Shown one piece after another: positions 26,107 through 35,298 of a stretch of DNA of 64,000 nucleotides. Below the pieces are notes generated by a model. It ran no database searches and was not told where the DNA came from. It worked only from the letters and a program-made list of their open reading frames with translations. Position 1 is the first letter of the stretch. The number at the start of each line of letters is the position of its first letter. Source of the DNA: Capilliphycus robustus. GTDB lineage: Bacteria > Cyanobacteriota > Cyanobacteriia > Cyanobacteriales > Microcoleaceae. The DNA lies in assembly GCF_034932365.1 (NCBI RefSeq), contig NZ_JAYGHR010000003.1, forward strand, positions 124,001 through 188,000, written 5' to 3'. A program made the position numbers and the translations under genes.

Positions 26107-29100
26107 TCAACGCAACCCCTTCAACACCTCATCAGTAAACGGATTTTCACCCTTTTTCAGAGACTCTATCCAACCTTTTCGCTGTGCTTTATTCTCCTCA
26201 TCACTCGTCCATTCAACGAACGTTTCAAAATCCTGAATCGCCCCCTCAAAATCACCCGTTAACGCCCTGGCAACACCCCGACTATTGATATAATCTTCAT
26301 TTTTAGGCTTGAGTTGAACGGCATTTTCACAAGCAAACATCACCTTCGACCCTTGCTTATTCAGGCTACCATTCCAACACAGTGTATACCAAGACCTAGC
26401 AGAAATTTTTAAATCTGCATCTAATTTTTGAGCCTTTTCAAACTGAGCTAATGCTTCATCTATTTTACCATTTCTTGCTAAATTACTTCCTTCCGAAATC
26501 GAAGCAATAGCATTGGCTTTATTCTCCGGGTCAAACGTTAAACTGGGGTCAAATTCTAACGCCGTTTGAAATGCTAAAATCGCTTTATCAACTTTATCAT
26601 TCCTGGCTAACGACTCTCCACTTCTCACTAAACTCGCTGCGGCTAACTTTAAACTGAAGTTCGAGTCAAGTTTAACGGCCTGTTTAAACCGATCAACTGC
26701 TTCATCAATATTACCCCGTCTTGCCGACTGTTCACCCTGCAAAAACCAAGCCGTTGCCGAAGCTTCTACCCCACAAAGACGCCGTTCCTCCTCGGTGACA
26801 TTGGGGTTATTTTTCAGGTAGTCACTCACCACTGTACAACCTTCTGCGATCAGGTCATCCAGATCAACCGTCCACAGTTTCACGGTGTTGTCATAACTCG
26901 CAGTTGCAATCATATCCCCATTGGGGCTGAATGCCACACCGATGACAGAACTCTCATGCCCCTGCAAAGTCTTCACCAAAGTGCCATCGGGCTTCCACAG
27001 TTTCACGGTATTGTCCGCACTCGCAGAGGCAATCAATTCCCCATTCGGGCTAAATGCCACAGCGCTGACCCCATCCTCATGCCCCTCCAAAGTCTTCACC
27101 AAAGTGCCATCGGGCTTCCACAGTTTCACCGTCTTGTCAACACTTGCAGAGGCAATCAATTCCCCATTCGGGCTAAATGCCACACCCAAGACAAAATACT
27201 CATGCCCCTGCAAAGTCCTCACCAAAGTGCCATCGGGCTTCCACAGTTTCACCGTCTTGTCTAAACTCGCAGAAGCAATCATATCCCCATTCGGGCTGAA
27301 TGCCACAGCGATGACAGTATTCTCATGCCCCTCTAAAGTCTTAACTAAAGTGCCATCGGGCTTCCACAGTTTCACCGTCTTGTCAACACTCGCAGAGGCA
27401 ATCATATCCCCATTCGGGCTGAATGCCACACCGTAGACCCAATGCTCATGCCCCTCCAAAGTCTTCACCAAGATGCCCTCGGGCTTCCACAGTTTCACGG
27501 TATTGTCCCCACTCCCAGAGGCAATCATATCCCCATTCGGGCTAAATGCCACAGCGTAGACAACATTCTTATGCCCTGTGAGCGTCTTCACCAAGATGCC
27601 ATCGGGCTTCCACAGTTTCACGGTATTGTCCCAACTCGCAGAGGCAATCATATCCCCCTTCGGGCTGAATGCCACACCGATGACAGCATCCTCATGCCCC
27701 TCGAAACTCTTCACCAAAGTGCCATCTAGCTCCCACAGTTTCACGGTATTGTCCCCACTCGCAGAGGCAATCAATTCCCCATTCGGGCTAAATGCCACAG
27801 CGCTGACAACATTCTCATGCCCCTGCAAAGTCGCGACTTCAGTCCCATCTAGCTTCCACAGTTTCACCGTGTCCCCACTCGCAGAAGCAATCAATTCCCC
27901 GTTGGGGCTAAATGCCACACCGTAGACCCAATTCTCATGCCCTGATAGCGTCTTCACCAAAGTGCCATCGGGCTTCCACAGTTTCACGGTATTGTCCCCA
28001 CTCGCAGAGGCTATCATATCCCCCTTCGGGCTAAATGCCACACCCCAGACAACATCCTCATGCCCCTGCAAAGTCTTAACTAAAGTGCCATCGGGCTTCC
28101 ACAGTTTCACGGTATTGTCCCAACTCGCAGAGGCAATCATTTCCCCATTCGGGCTAAATGCCACACCCAAGACAGAATTCTCATGCCCCTCCAATGTCTT
28201 CACCAAAGTGCCATCGGGCTTCCACAGTTTCACCGTGTTGTCATAACCGGCAGTTGCAATCAATTCCCCTTTCGGGCTAAATGCCACAGCGCTGACAAAA
28301 CTCTGATGCCCCTGCAATGTCTTCACCAAAGTGCCATCAGGCTTCCACAACTTCACCGTCTTGTCAAAACTCGCAGAGGCAATCATTTCCCCATTCGGGC
28401 TGAATGCCACACCCCAGACTTCATCCTCATGCCCATTGATGCTATTCTGCTCTTGGGGTTGATCAAGGACTTTGTGAAGGACATTCATCACCGTCCCCTC
28501 TGTATTCACTTTTGACCAGAGAGAAGGTGGGAATTTTTTCAAGTCTTGGCTTGCTTCCAGTGCTTCTACAATTGATTTGAGTCCTTGCTTAGAGGAGAGT
28601 AATTCCTTTGCATTCGCACTGATGAGACGGATTTCTGTTAAGTTGAGATTGTCATCGGCTTGTTTGAGATAAAGAGCCGCTATCGCTGAAGATAAACCCA
28701 ATATTCCTATCGAAATCAAAGCCGAAATAATAGTGGCGCGTTTTTTGGCTTTCGTTAAAACATCATTAGCTTGTTTTAAAATCTCATTGGCTTGTTTTTC
28801 TGCGGCTAATGTTGCCTGAATTTCTCGTTTATCCAGTTGTTCACTGGCTGCCAAATACTGATAATCTTGGTCACTCAAACTTTTTCCCGTTGCCCAGGTT
28901 TTCGCCTCGGTTAACGCTTCCCCTTTCAACAACCGGGACTCATCGGTTCGACCGGATTTTTCCCAAGCGTTAATGGCTTCGGCGTAGGGTCGTAATTTTG
29001 CCAGTTGTTCTTCGACCCAATTGGGGTTAAAAACTGCTTGATAAACTGAGTTATATACTCGCAATTTCCCCCCGGTTTGCACGACTAAACCCGTCAGTCG

Positions 29101-30144
29101 CAATATCATTTGTTCCGGGCTATTATCGGCGGGAATTTCTTTGTTTTGTAGGATTTGTTGATAGAGTCCTAATAAACGTCCGGTGCGTTTTTCTTCCGCT
29201 TTCAACAGGCGATCGCGTAGCGTTCTTAAATGTTCGGGATTGTCTTGATATTCCCACTGATTAATAATTTTTTCCCGCACCAATTCCGCCACCCAGTCAG
29301 CCTCATTTCCCGGTTTGATTTCCGCCGAATTTTCCCGAATCAATTTACAAACTTTCTGCGTTAAAAAGGGTTGTCCGTTCGTCCAATACAGCACCGCTTC
29401 TAACACCGCTTGGGGATTTTCAGTTAATGAAATAAACCCATTTTTGAGCGGTTCTGCTTCGTTTATTTGAAAGCCATTGAGTTCAATTGCGTGACCAATA
29501 TTAAAAGGGGTTCGTCGTTGGTCTTGTATTAAATCTGCCGGAGTTGTTACGCCTAATAACGCAAAGGTTAAACGTTGATAAATGGGTTCATCTGCGCGTT
29601 TGTTGTAGCAGTCTCGAATAACCGCAAAAAAGTCATCAATATTAAAAGGTAAGCTGAGAATACTATCAATTTCATCAATAAAAATAACAATATTTTGAGA
29701 AACAAGTGGTAAGAGTTTATCGCTAAAAAATTTACTAAATCTGCGAATAATAGACAGAGAGTTGAGACTTTCCCACCATTCCTCTAAATCAAATATTTCG
29801 TAGAGGTCTAAATTATCTATTATCGCATCAATCACGCTCAAATACCACTGTTCCGGCGTAATATCAAACGTTCCTATTCCGGTAATATCTATTGCCACAC
29901 AAGCAACATCTTCGCTTTGGAGTCGTTGCATTGTCCGCACTCTCAAGCTAGATTTTCCCATCTGACGACAGTTAAAAACGTAGCAAAAATCACCTGCTTT
30001 TAGTTTATTATAAAAGATGTCATCGGCTTGTCTTTTTACATAAGTCGGGGCATCTGGGGGTAGACTTCCTCCCACTTGATAGCTAAAATTCGACTCAGAT
30101 GAATGAATCATTATATTAGTCCGGTTGATTAACAATTTTACCAT
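26107..30144 (-). CDS. AAA-like NTPase fused to 13 near-identical WD40 repeats and TPRs
   Basis: 1345 residues. An AAA-like (PF14516-type) domain occupies about 15-430: YQVGGSLPPDAPTYVKRQAD, Walker A NCRQMGKSSL (58-67) and Walker B NIVIFIDEIDS (151-161). A coiled segment and one membrane helix (about 466-490, IISALISIGILGLSSAIAAL) follow. Residues ~570-1090 are 13 WD40 repeats of about 41 residues that are almost identical apart from the residues after GH and before D(N/K)TVKLW; repeat 5 is one residue short. TPR-like repeats fill about 1110-1310. Two in-frame ATGs, codons 1 and 12, are possible starts. A STAND-like sensor role is inferred. Confidence 0.9.
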   Translation of the reverse strand: MVKLLINRTNIMIHSSESNFSYQVGGSLPPDAPTYVKRQADDIFYNKLKAGDFCYVFNCRQMGKSSLRVRTMQRLQSEDVACVAIDITGIGTFDITPEQWYLSVIDAIIDNLDLYEIFDLEEWWESLNSLSIIRRFSKFFSDKLLPLVSQNIVIFIDEIDSILSLPFNIDDFFAVIRDCYNKRADEPIYQRLTFALLGVTTPADLIQDQRRTPFNIGHAIELNGFQINEAEPLKNGFISLTENPQAVLEAVLYWTNGQPFLTQKVCKLIRENSAEIKPGNEADWVAELVREKIINQWEYQDNPEHLRTLRDRLLKAEEKRTGRLLGLYQQILQNKEIPADNSPEQMILRLTGLVVQTGGKLRVYNSVYQAVFNPNWVEEQLAKLRPYAEAINAWEKSGRTDESRLLKGEALTEAKTWATGKSLSDQDYQYLAASEQLDKREIQATLAAEKQANEILKQANDVLTKAKKRATIISALISIGILGLSSAIAALYLKQADDNLNLTEIRLISANAKELLSSKQGLKSIVEALEASQDLKKFPPSLWSKVNTEGTVMNVLHKVLDQPQEQNSINGHEDEVWGVAFSPNGEMIASASFDKTVKLWKPDGTLVKTLQGHQSFVSAVAFSPKGELIATAGYDNTVKLWKPDGTLVKTLEGHENSVLGVAFSPNGEMIASASWDNTVKLWKPDGTLVKTLQGHEDVVWGVAFSPKGDMIASASGDNTVKLWKPDGTLVKTLSGHENWVYGVAFSPNGELIASASGDTVKLWKLDGTEVATLQGHENVVSAVAFSPNGELIASASGDNTVKLWELDGTLVKSFEGHEDAVIGVAFSPKGDMIASASWDNTVKLWKPDGILVKTLTGHKNVVYAVAFSPNGDMIASGSGDNTVKLWKPEGILVKTLEGHEHWVYGVAFSPNGDMIASASVDKTVKLWKPDGTLVKTLEGHENTVIAVAFSPNGDMIASASLDKTVKLWKPDGTLVRTLQGHEYFVLGVAFSPNGELIASASVDKTVKLWKPDGTLVKTLEGHEDGVSAVAFSPNGELIASASADNTVKLWKPDGTLVKTLQGHESSVIGVAFSPNGDMIATASYDNTVKLWTVDLDDLIAEGCTVVSDYLKNNPNVTEEERRLCGVEASATAWFLQGEQSARRGNIDEAVDRFKQAVKLDSNFSLKLAAASLVRSGESLARNDKVDKAILAFQTALEFDPSLTFDPENKANAIASISEGSNLARNGKIDEALAQFEKAQKLDADLKISARSWYTLCWNGSLNKQGSKVMFACENAVQLKPKNEDYINSRGVARALTGDFEGAIQDFETFVEWTSDEENKAQRKGWIESLKKGENPFTDEVLKGLR

Positions 30145-30697
30145 ATTCGATGAATTAATACTCTTAAAAAAAGTTTTAAGAAAACTTCTGACTTCTGATT
30201 CTCCCTAGCCCCCCTTAATCCCTCCGCCTACGGCACCTCCCTTAAAAAGGGAGGCGGGGGGGAAAACAGGGGCAAGATTGAAGTTTAAGTCCCCCTTTAT
30301 AAGGGGGATTTAGGGGGATTCTTCCAAGGGGAATTTAGGGGGATTCTTCCAAGGGGAATTTAGGGAAATTAAGTCCCCCTTTTTAAGGGGGATTTAGGGG
30401 GATTCTTCCAAGGGGAATTTAGGGAAATTAAGTCCCCCTTTCCAATGGGGATTTAGGGGGATTCTTCCAAGGGGAATTTAGGGAAATTAAGTCCCCCTTT
30501 CCAAGGGGGATTTAGGGGGATATCTCCGGGGAATTTAGGGAAATTAAGTCCCCCTTTCCAATGGGGATTTAGGGGGATATCTCCGGGGAATTTAGGGAAA
30601 TTAAGTCCCCCTTTCCAAGGGGGATTTAGGGGGATTCTTCCAAGGGGGATTTAGGGGGATTCTTCCAAGGGGGATTTAGGGGGATTCTTCATTCTGA
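30145..30697. repeat. Tandem GGGGGATTTAG repeats
   Basis: From about 30291 to 30689 there are about six copies of a unit of ~59 bp containing AAGTCCCCCTTTCCAAGGGG, then GATTTAGGGGGATTCTTCC and GGAATTTAGGGAAATT. The last copies shorten to a 26-bp unit. Stems CCCCCTT/AAGGGGG inside each unit make it strongly palindromic. A related palindrome (CTCCCTT/AAGGGAG) lies at about 30235-30252. No ORF is present. It separates the AAA-WD40 gene from a LysM gene on the same strand. Confidence 0.85.
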
Positions 30698-30865
30698 TTA
30701 ACTGGGAATCGTAATATATTGACCCGGTTCCAAATTTTCCGGTAAAATATTACCATTAGCCGCAGCAATTTTAGTCCATAAATTTCGATCCCCATAAAAT
30801 TGTTCAGCGATTTTAAATAAAGTGTCACCTGCTTTGATTGTTTTGATAACATAAGTTCGAGACAT
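30698..30865 (-). CDS. LysM-domain microprotein, 55 residues
   Basis: A complete short ORF starting MSRTYVIKTIKAGDTLFKIA, continuing EQFYGDRNLWTKIAAANGNI and ending PGQYITIPS. It is essentially one LysM domain (YxVKxGDTLxxIA, xN, LxxGQxLxIP), the fold that binds GlcNAc polymers such as peptidoglycan. AGGAAGGAAAA lies immediately upstream of the ATG at 30863-30865. There is no signal peptide, so it is cytoplasmic unless exported by another route; free-standing LysM proteins of this size also occur in phage tails and similar machines. A longer ORF in another frame (30825-31136) is rejected in its favour. Confidence 0.8.
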   Translation of the reverse strand: MSRTYVIKTIKAGDTLFKIAEQFYGDRNLWTKIAAANGNILPENLEPGQYITIPS

Positions 30866-31350
30866 GAGTTTTCCTTCCTGTGGTCATTGAGGTAGAGGTT
30901 GTGTCACTTAAATGAGCGACACTAATATCAACATCACCATTTTTTAGAGATGTTCCCTTCAGGATATTCCGACTTACTGCACCTAAGCAAATCAAGAATT
31001 TAAAGGCTGAATGCTTCTTCAGTATTGGGTTTAAGCAGTGGGGGAAATGATTTAACTTCGGGGATTCCCCGAACTTTATAAAGTCGCTTTGCTTAAAAAT
31101 TCTCGCGCTTCGATTCGACTTGTCTAATATTAACATTCGGGTGGGTATCAGCCAATAATTTGTGTGAAATATCTTTGATAAAATCCTTAAATACTACTTG
31201 CTACAAATGATTGATAATATTACCGTAGGGGCGGGTTCTGTACAAATGTATGTTTCCCGCAAGTAACCTATATAAACCCGCCCCCTATTGCTGTTTGTAT
31301 TTCATCTGTAGGGGCGGGTTGGGAGGTAATATTATTCCTAAAAGCGATCG
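30866..31350. other. Intergenic region with remnant sequence and palindromic repeats
   Basis: 485 bp. 30900-31130 has patchy coding-like minus-strand sequence (SRNILKGTSLKNGDVDIS) without a credible start; it could be remnant DNA. 31224-31285 is a GTAGGGGCGGGTT...AACCCGCCCCC element and a half copy (CTGTAGGGGCGGGTT) follows at 31306-31320, both of the family also seen at 25.9 and 47.7 kb. HIP1 is present near 31346. Confidence 0.5.
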
Positions 31351-31554
31351 CTAAAATTGAGTAATGTGCAGAAGTTCGCGAGATTCTTGCTTCACTAAAC
31401 CATCAATCGCTGCATTTTGCAATTGAATAAACGCCTCAAAGTCTTCTCGACCATATTTAGTCGTTTGTAGAAGATTTCTTAACTGCTTTTCAGCATCTAG
31501 CGTTAAATAACCTGTCTCTAAGGTTTTTTGGACTAACTCGTGTATTACACCCAT
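31351..31554 (-). CDS. Small cyanobacterial hypothetical protein
   Basis: 67 residues from the ATG at 31552-31554, with AGGAG about 10 nt upstream; a TTG two codons earlier is the alternative. It starts MGVIHELVQKTLETGYLTLD and continues AEKQLRNLL, DLEAFIQLQ-like DFEAFIQLQ, then ends KQESRELLHITQF. Short helical proteins of this pattern are common in cyanobacteria, but no function is known to me. It lies 169 bp downstream of the trypsin-WD40 gene's end on the same strand. Confidence 0.7.
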   Translation of the reverse strand: MGVIHELVQKTLETGYLTLDAEKQLRNLLQTTKYGREDFEAFIQLQNAAIDGLVKQESRELLHITQF

Positions 31555-31723
31555 CCCCAAGTGTCTCCTGTATCGGAAGCTTTTCAGATCTACTGAATAC
31601 AGCTTCTATTCTAGCCTAAGCTGCAAAAAAATTTATAATCTCTGGTATATTTTGCCCGAAAATTTATAATCCGAATTCAAGGAGTTTAGAATTCAGATGT
31701 TTTTAATTTTATTCAAAAAAAGA

Positions 31724-33466
31724 TTACGGTTTTTTCCAAATTTTTACCTGACCATCCCAACCGCCACTAATGATTGTTTGTCCATCGGGACTGATATCAA
31801 CCGCGTTGACATAGCTAGAATGTCCGGTTAAATTCCCTTGTAATTGACCTGTTTCTAGATTCCAAAGTTTAACGGTTTTATCCCAACTTCCACTCACTAA
31901 CGTGCGATTATCGGCACTAATCGCCACTGACCAAACCCCATCGGTATGACCACTCATTCGACGAATGGGTTGTGCAGTTTGCAGGTTCCACAGTCCAATG
32001 GTAGCATCGGCACTCCCACTCGCTAAAATTTGACCATCAGGACTAATCGCTAAGGATAAAACGGGGAGAGAATGACCTTGTAACGTCTGAATTAATTCTC
32101 CGGTTTCCAGATTCCAAATTTTAATAGTATTGTCTTTACTGCCACTGACTAATCGTTTACCATCAGGACTAATCGCTATGCTACTGACAAGCTGAGTATG
32201 TCCGATTAAAGTCTTTAATAATTCCCCTGTTTGGATATCCCAAATCATCACTGTATTGTCCCAACTTCCACTCGCAAGTTTACGACCATCAGGACTAATT
32301 TCTACAGATAAAACTGCGTTTGAATGTTCGCTTAAGGTGTGTAATAAGGGGGAAGTATCGGTGTTTAAAGCCACCATTAGATCCCAGAGTTTAACCGTTC
32401 CATCATCACTAGCCGTTGCTAAAATTTGACCGTTTGAACTGACAGCGATCGCATTAATTGAGCTACTATGACCTTTCCAGGTTTTCTTCAGTCCACCTGT
32501 GGCTAAATTCCACACTGAAATACTGCCATTACTATTGCCACTAATCGCATAAGGAGCTACAATTTCTACAGATAGAATCTCGCCTGAACTTTCCTCTAAA
32601 CTGGTCGCTAAAGCATAGGTTTGATTGGCATTAGAAATACTGCGATTAGCCGGAGTTGGAGCGGGTAAATTCGCGGTAGGTTGAGGCGGCGACGAAGGCG
32701 GTTCAGCAGCAAGACGTTCAGGAACAGTCGGTAAACTGGTGGCTTTTCGCCATGCTAAAAATCGGTTAATTTCGATTCCGGCTGAGACAATTTGATCGGG
32801 ATTAACACCTAACTGAACAATCCCATTAATTCCGATGACATTTCCCGCCTCATTTAATACAGGGCCGCCACTCATGCCACTTCTGACTAAATTGTTATAA
32901 ACTAACGTGTATCCTTGACGGGGTTCCTGTCGATATTCTAGGATGCCTTCTGTACTCAAAAATAATCGATGTCCCAGGGTACTCGCTGAACGAGGCCAAC
33001 CCGCGACATAAACTACACTACCCTCTTTAACAGTGTTCGCATCGGTGAATTTTGCCAGGGGATAACGTTGGGAACTATTAAAGGGAACAACAGCTAAATC
33101 GAGTTCGGGAATTTGACGAATCAGACTATAATAAACCGAGTGACGTTCACCATCAGGAGTGATGACTTCATAATCCCCAACTTGGCTAACGACGTGCCAA
33201 TTCGTGAGAATATAATAAGTATTTCCTTGCTTTTCAACAATTACTCCTGACCCCCCTTTCGGCCCTTCAATTCTCACCGTAATTTCACTGGCAATTTGAT
33301 TAATATCTGTCGGAGTTAATGCCAACTGTTGAGGAACATTAGCTAAGACTGAAAATCGCTCAATAGGTTCTTGACTCCAGACGGGAATGGTGAGAACGAG
33401 AGTTAAACTGAGTGTGATTGGACTCAATTTGTGGGATAATATTTTTAGGAGAGTTTGGCTTCTCAT
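31724..33466 (-). CDS. Exported trypsin-like serine protease with C-terminal seven-bladed WD40 propeller
   Basis: 580 residues. An N-terminal signal peptide (ITLSLTLVLTIPVWSQ) precedes a chymotrypsin-fold domain with the triad H91 (LTNWHVVSQ), D123 (ELDLAVV) and S199 (RSGMSGGPV). A Pro/Ala linker (about 250-285) leads to seven WD40 repeats filling the rest (SVWNL, VKLWDL, VMIWDI, IKIWNL, IGLWNL, VKLWNL, VKIWKKP), a complete propeller. It should be an HtrA-like periplasmic protease without a PDZ, using WD40 to bind a substrate or partner. It lies 60 bp downstream of a pentapeptide gene on the same strand. Confidence 0.9.
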   Translation of the reverse strand: MRSQTLLKILSHKLSPITLSLTLVLTIPVWSQEPIERFSVLANVPQQLALTPTDINQIASEITVRIEGPKGGSGVIVEKQGNTYYILTNWHVVSQVGDYEVITPDGERHSVYYSLIRQIPELDLAVVPFNSSQRYPLAKFTDANTVKEGSVVYVAGWPRSASTLGHRLFLSTEGILEYRQEPRQGYTLVYNNLVRSGMSGGPVLNEAGNVIGINGIVQLGVNPDQIVSAGIEINRFLAWRKATSLPTVPERLAAEPPSSPPQPTANLPAPTPANRSISNANQTYALATSLEESSGEILSVEIVAPYAISGNSNGSISVWNLATGGLKKTWKGHSSSINAIAVSSNGQILATASDDGTVKLWDLMVALNTDTSPLLHTLSEHSNAVLSVEISPDGRKLASGSWDNTVMIWDIQTGELLKTLIGHTQLVSSIAISPDGKRLVSGSKDNTIKIWNLETGELIQTLQGHSLPVLSLAISPDGQILASGSADATIGLWNLQTAQPIRRMSGHTDGVWSVAISADNRTLVSGSWDKTVKLWNLETGQLQGNLTGHSSYVNAVDISPDGQTIISGGWDGQVKIWKKP

Positions 33467-33526
33467 CTCGATATCAACTGATTCAAAACAATTGTTTTTA
33501 TAGAGGAAGCAATCCTCATCATATCT

Positions 33527-34423
33527 TCAGATTTTGAGGCTGGCTTCTGATAAAATTGCACCCTGAAGCTCTGTTTGACTCAAATCTACATGGCTGAGAT
33601 TTGCCCCTTCTAAATTAGCTTTGTACAGATTCGCTCCTCTCAGGTTAGCATAACTCAAGTCTACTCCTTCTAAGTTGGCTTGCATCAAGTTAGCTCCCCT
33701 AAAATTTGCCCCTCTGGCATCAGCCCGGAAAAGATTAGCTTTGCTGAGGTTGCTAAAGCGAAAATCAGCCCGAATTAAGTTGGCTTCGATTAGATTTGCC
33801 TGAAATAGATAAGCCCCGTTTAAATGAGCATTCATTAAATTCGCCTTGTACAATTCAGTTTGATAAAGATAGGCGGAAATTAACTCAGCTTGCTGGAGGT
33901 TGGCGCTATTAAGATTAGCATCGCAAAGGGTGGCTTGATGCAAACAAACGCCTGTTAAATTGGCTCGTCTTAATTGAGCGTCACTCAAGTCTACTTGTTT
34001 GAGATTGGCATGGCTCAGGTTGCTACTAATCAAGTTTCCCTGACTCAAATCGGCTTTGTATAAATTGCTGTGAGTGAGATTCGCGCTAATTAAATTGGCT
34101 TCACTGAGATTGACTTCTATCAGGTTAGCATAACTGAGGTCTGTAGCCGCTAAATCCGCAGCTCGTAAGTTAGCATTTTGCAGTTGGGCTTGATGCAAAT
34201 TAGCACGGCTGAGATGAGTTTGACACAGAGAAGCACCTTGGAGTTGGGTTTGAGAAAGATTGGCAGCTTCCAGGTGAGCGCCTTTCAAATCTAAGCCTTG
34301 TAAATCGACTCCTCTGAGGTTGGCTTCGTTCAAGTCGGGTTCGATTTCGGGGTAACGGGTTCTCCAAGTTGTCCAGGTGGTTATACCCCGTTTGAGTAGG
34401 GAGAGATGTTCGACATTAACCAT
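33527..34423 (-). CDS. Pentapeptide-repeat protein
   Basis: 298 residues. The first ~28 residues (VNVEHLSLLKRGITTWTTWR) are a lead-in common to cyanobacterial pentapeptide proteins. Nearly all the rest, from PDLNEANLRGVDLQGL to the end, is A(N/D)LxxA(N/D)L pentapeptide array, so an almost pure beta helix of roughly 13 coils. No signal peptide or other domain. It lies between ccmP (63 bp upstream) and the trypsin-WD40 gene (60 bp downstream) on one strand, so an operon is possible. Confidence 0.85.
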   Translation of the reverse strand: MVNVEHLSLLKRGITTWTTWRTRYPEIEPDLNEANLRGVDLQGLDLKGAHLEAANLSQTQLQGASLCQTHLSRANLHQAQLQNANLRAADLAATDLSYANLIEVNLSEANLISANLTHSNLYKADLSQGNLISSNLSHANLKQVDLSDAQLRRANLTGVCLHQATLCDANLNSANLQQAELISAYLYQTELYKANLMNAHLNGAYLFQANLIEANLIRADFRFSNLSKANLFRADARGANFRGANLMQANLEGVDLSYANLRGANLYKANLEGANLSHVDLSQTELQGAILSEASLKI

Positions 34424-34486
34424 ACATAAAAAAGATTAACATTGACTCGAAATTGATCCGTATTTAAAAGGGTTTATTCAAAGAGT

Positions 34487-35161
34487 TTATTCATCCGTTT
34501 TCAGGTTAACACGCTCACGGCCGGAAATCTTTTCTAAGGCACTTAAAGCGGCTTTAGAACCTGCGAGGATATCTTGTTCTTCACCGCCGAGATAGAGTCG
34601 TCCAAAACTCCCGACGGCTTGAACTTGTAGGATATTAATTAAAGCAGCTTTTTCGGCTTCGTTGGCGGCTAGAGCGGCATAGGCGGCGGGTTCAACTTCG
34701 AGAACGTACAAAGTTTGACCCGAAAGCAATAGCTGTCCGCGACGATTTCGGTTGATTAATTGGGCTTGATGGGGATCGATATTACGAATAATTTGACTGG
34801 AGATTACTCGCGGTTTGAGGCGATCGCTTTCTTGGACACCTAAAGCCTCTAAAATAGCTCTACCTGCGGTAACAGTATCACCCTGACGATTTGAATGAAT
34901 TTCTAATAGTCCATAGAGGCGTTCAACGAATAAAACACCTGGACGAACGGAGGTTGATTTGAGTGCGACATCGGTAATTCGGTTAATTTCAATTCCCGGT
35001 GAAATTTCAATCCATAAAGAAGCATCGCCTGGTAGGGGCAAAAATCCAAGTGCCACTGTTCCGATATAGGCGGCGTGCTGAGATTGTAGGTTGTCTAGAT
35101 AGACATAACTGCGTAATTCTACACCCAAGACTGAACTCTCCGTTGATGACGATAAGCCCAT
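34487..35161 (-). CDS. ccmP: Carboxysome shell protein CcmP (tandem BMC domain)
   Basis: 224 residues, matching the size of CcmP. VELRSYVYLDNLQSQHAAYIGTV, SLWIEISPGIEINRITDVALK and VRPGVLFVERLYGLLEIHS are characteristic of the first BMC domain, and the second half (LYVLEVEPAAYAALAANEAEKAAL, LQVQAVGSFGRLYLGG) is the second. CcmP forms stacked trimers with a gated pore in the shell of beta-carboxysomes, passing metabolites such as RuBP and 3-PGA. It stands alone here; the main ccmKLMN operon is elsewhere, which is usual for ccmP. Confidence 0.87.
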   Translation of the reverse strand: MGLSSSTESSVLGVELRSYVYLDNLQSQHAAYIGTVALGFLPLPGDASLWIEISPGIEINRITDVALKSTSVRPGVLFVERLYGLLEIHSNRQGDTVTAGRAILEALGVQESDRLKPRVISSQIIRNIDPHQAQLINRNRRGQLLLSGQTLYVLEVEPAAYAALAANEAEKAALINILQVQAVGSFGRLYLGGEEQDILAGSKAALSALEKISGRERVNLKTDE

Positions 35162-35298
35162 TATGCCAGACTCTAAAACCAGAATCTACACCCTGAATAA
35201 TAAATCTTTTTTTTGGGTTCTACTCTGGCATAAGTTGGGCGTTTTTTTCAGGAAACAGACGCAAAAATTGCTCGAAAATCGCTATTCGATTTTGGGGA

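Noticed and set aside
26921..28515. Several long plus-strand ORFs across the AAA-WD40 gene
   Set aside because: They are antisense shadows of the 123-bp WD40 repeats, and they lack starts with ribosome sites.
30291..30689. Possible CRISPR array in the GGGGGATTTAG repeats
   Set aside because: The units are contiguous and palindromic with no distinct spacer sequence.
30825..31136. A 103-codon minus-strand ORF
   Set aside because: It overlaps the LysM gene in another frame, which has a strong domain match and ribosome site.
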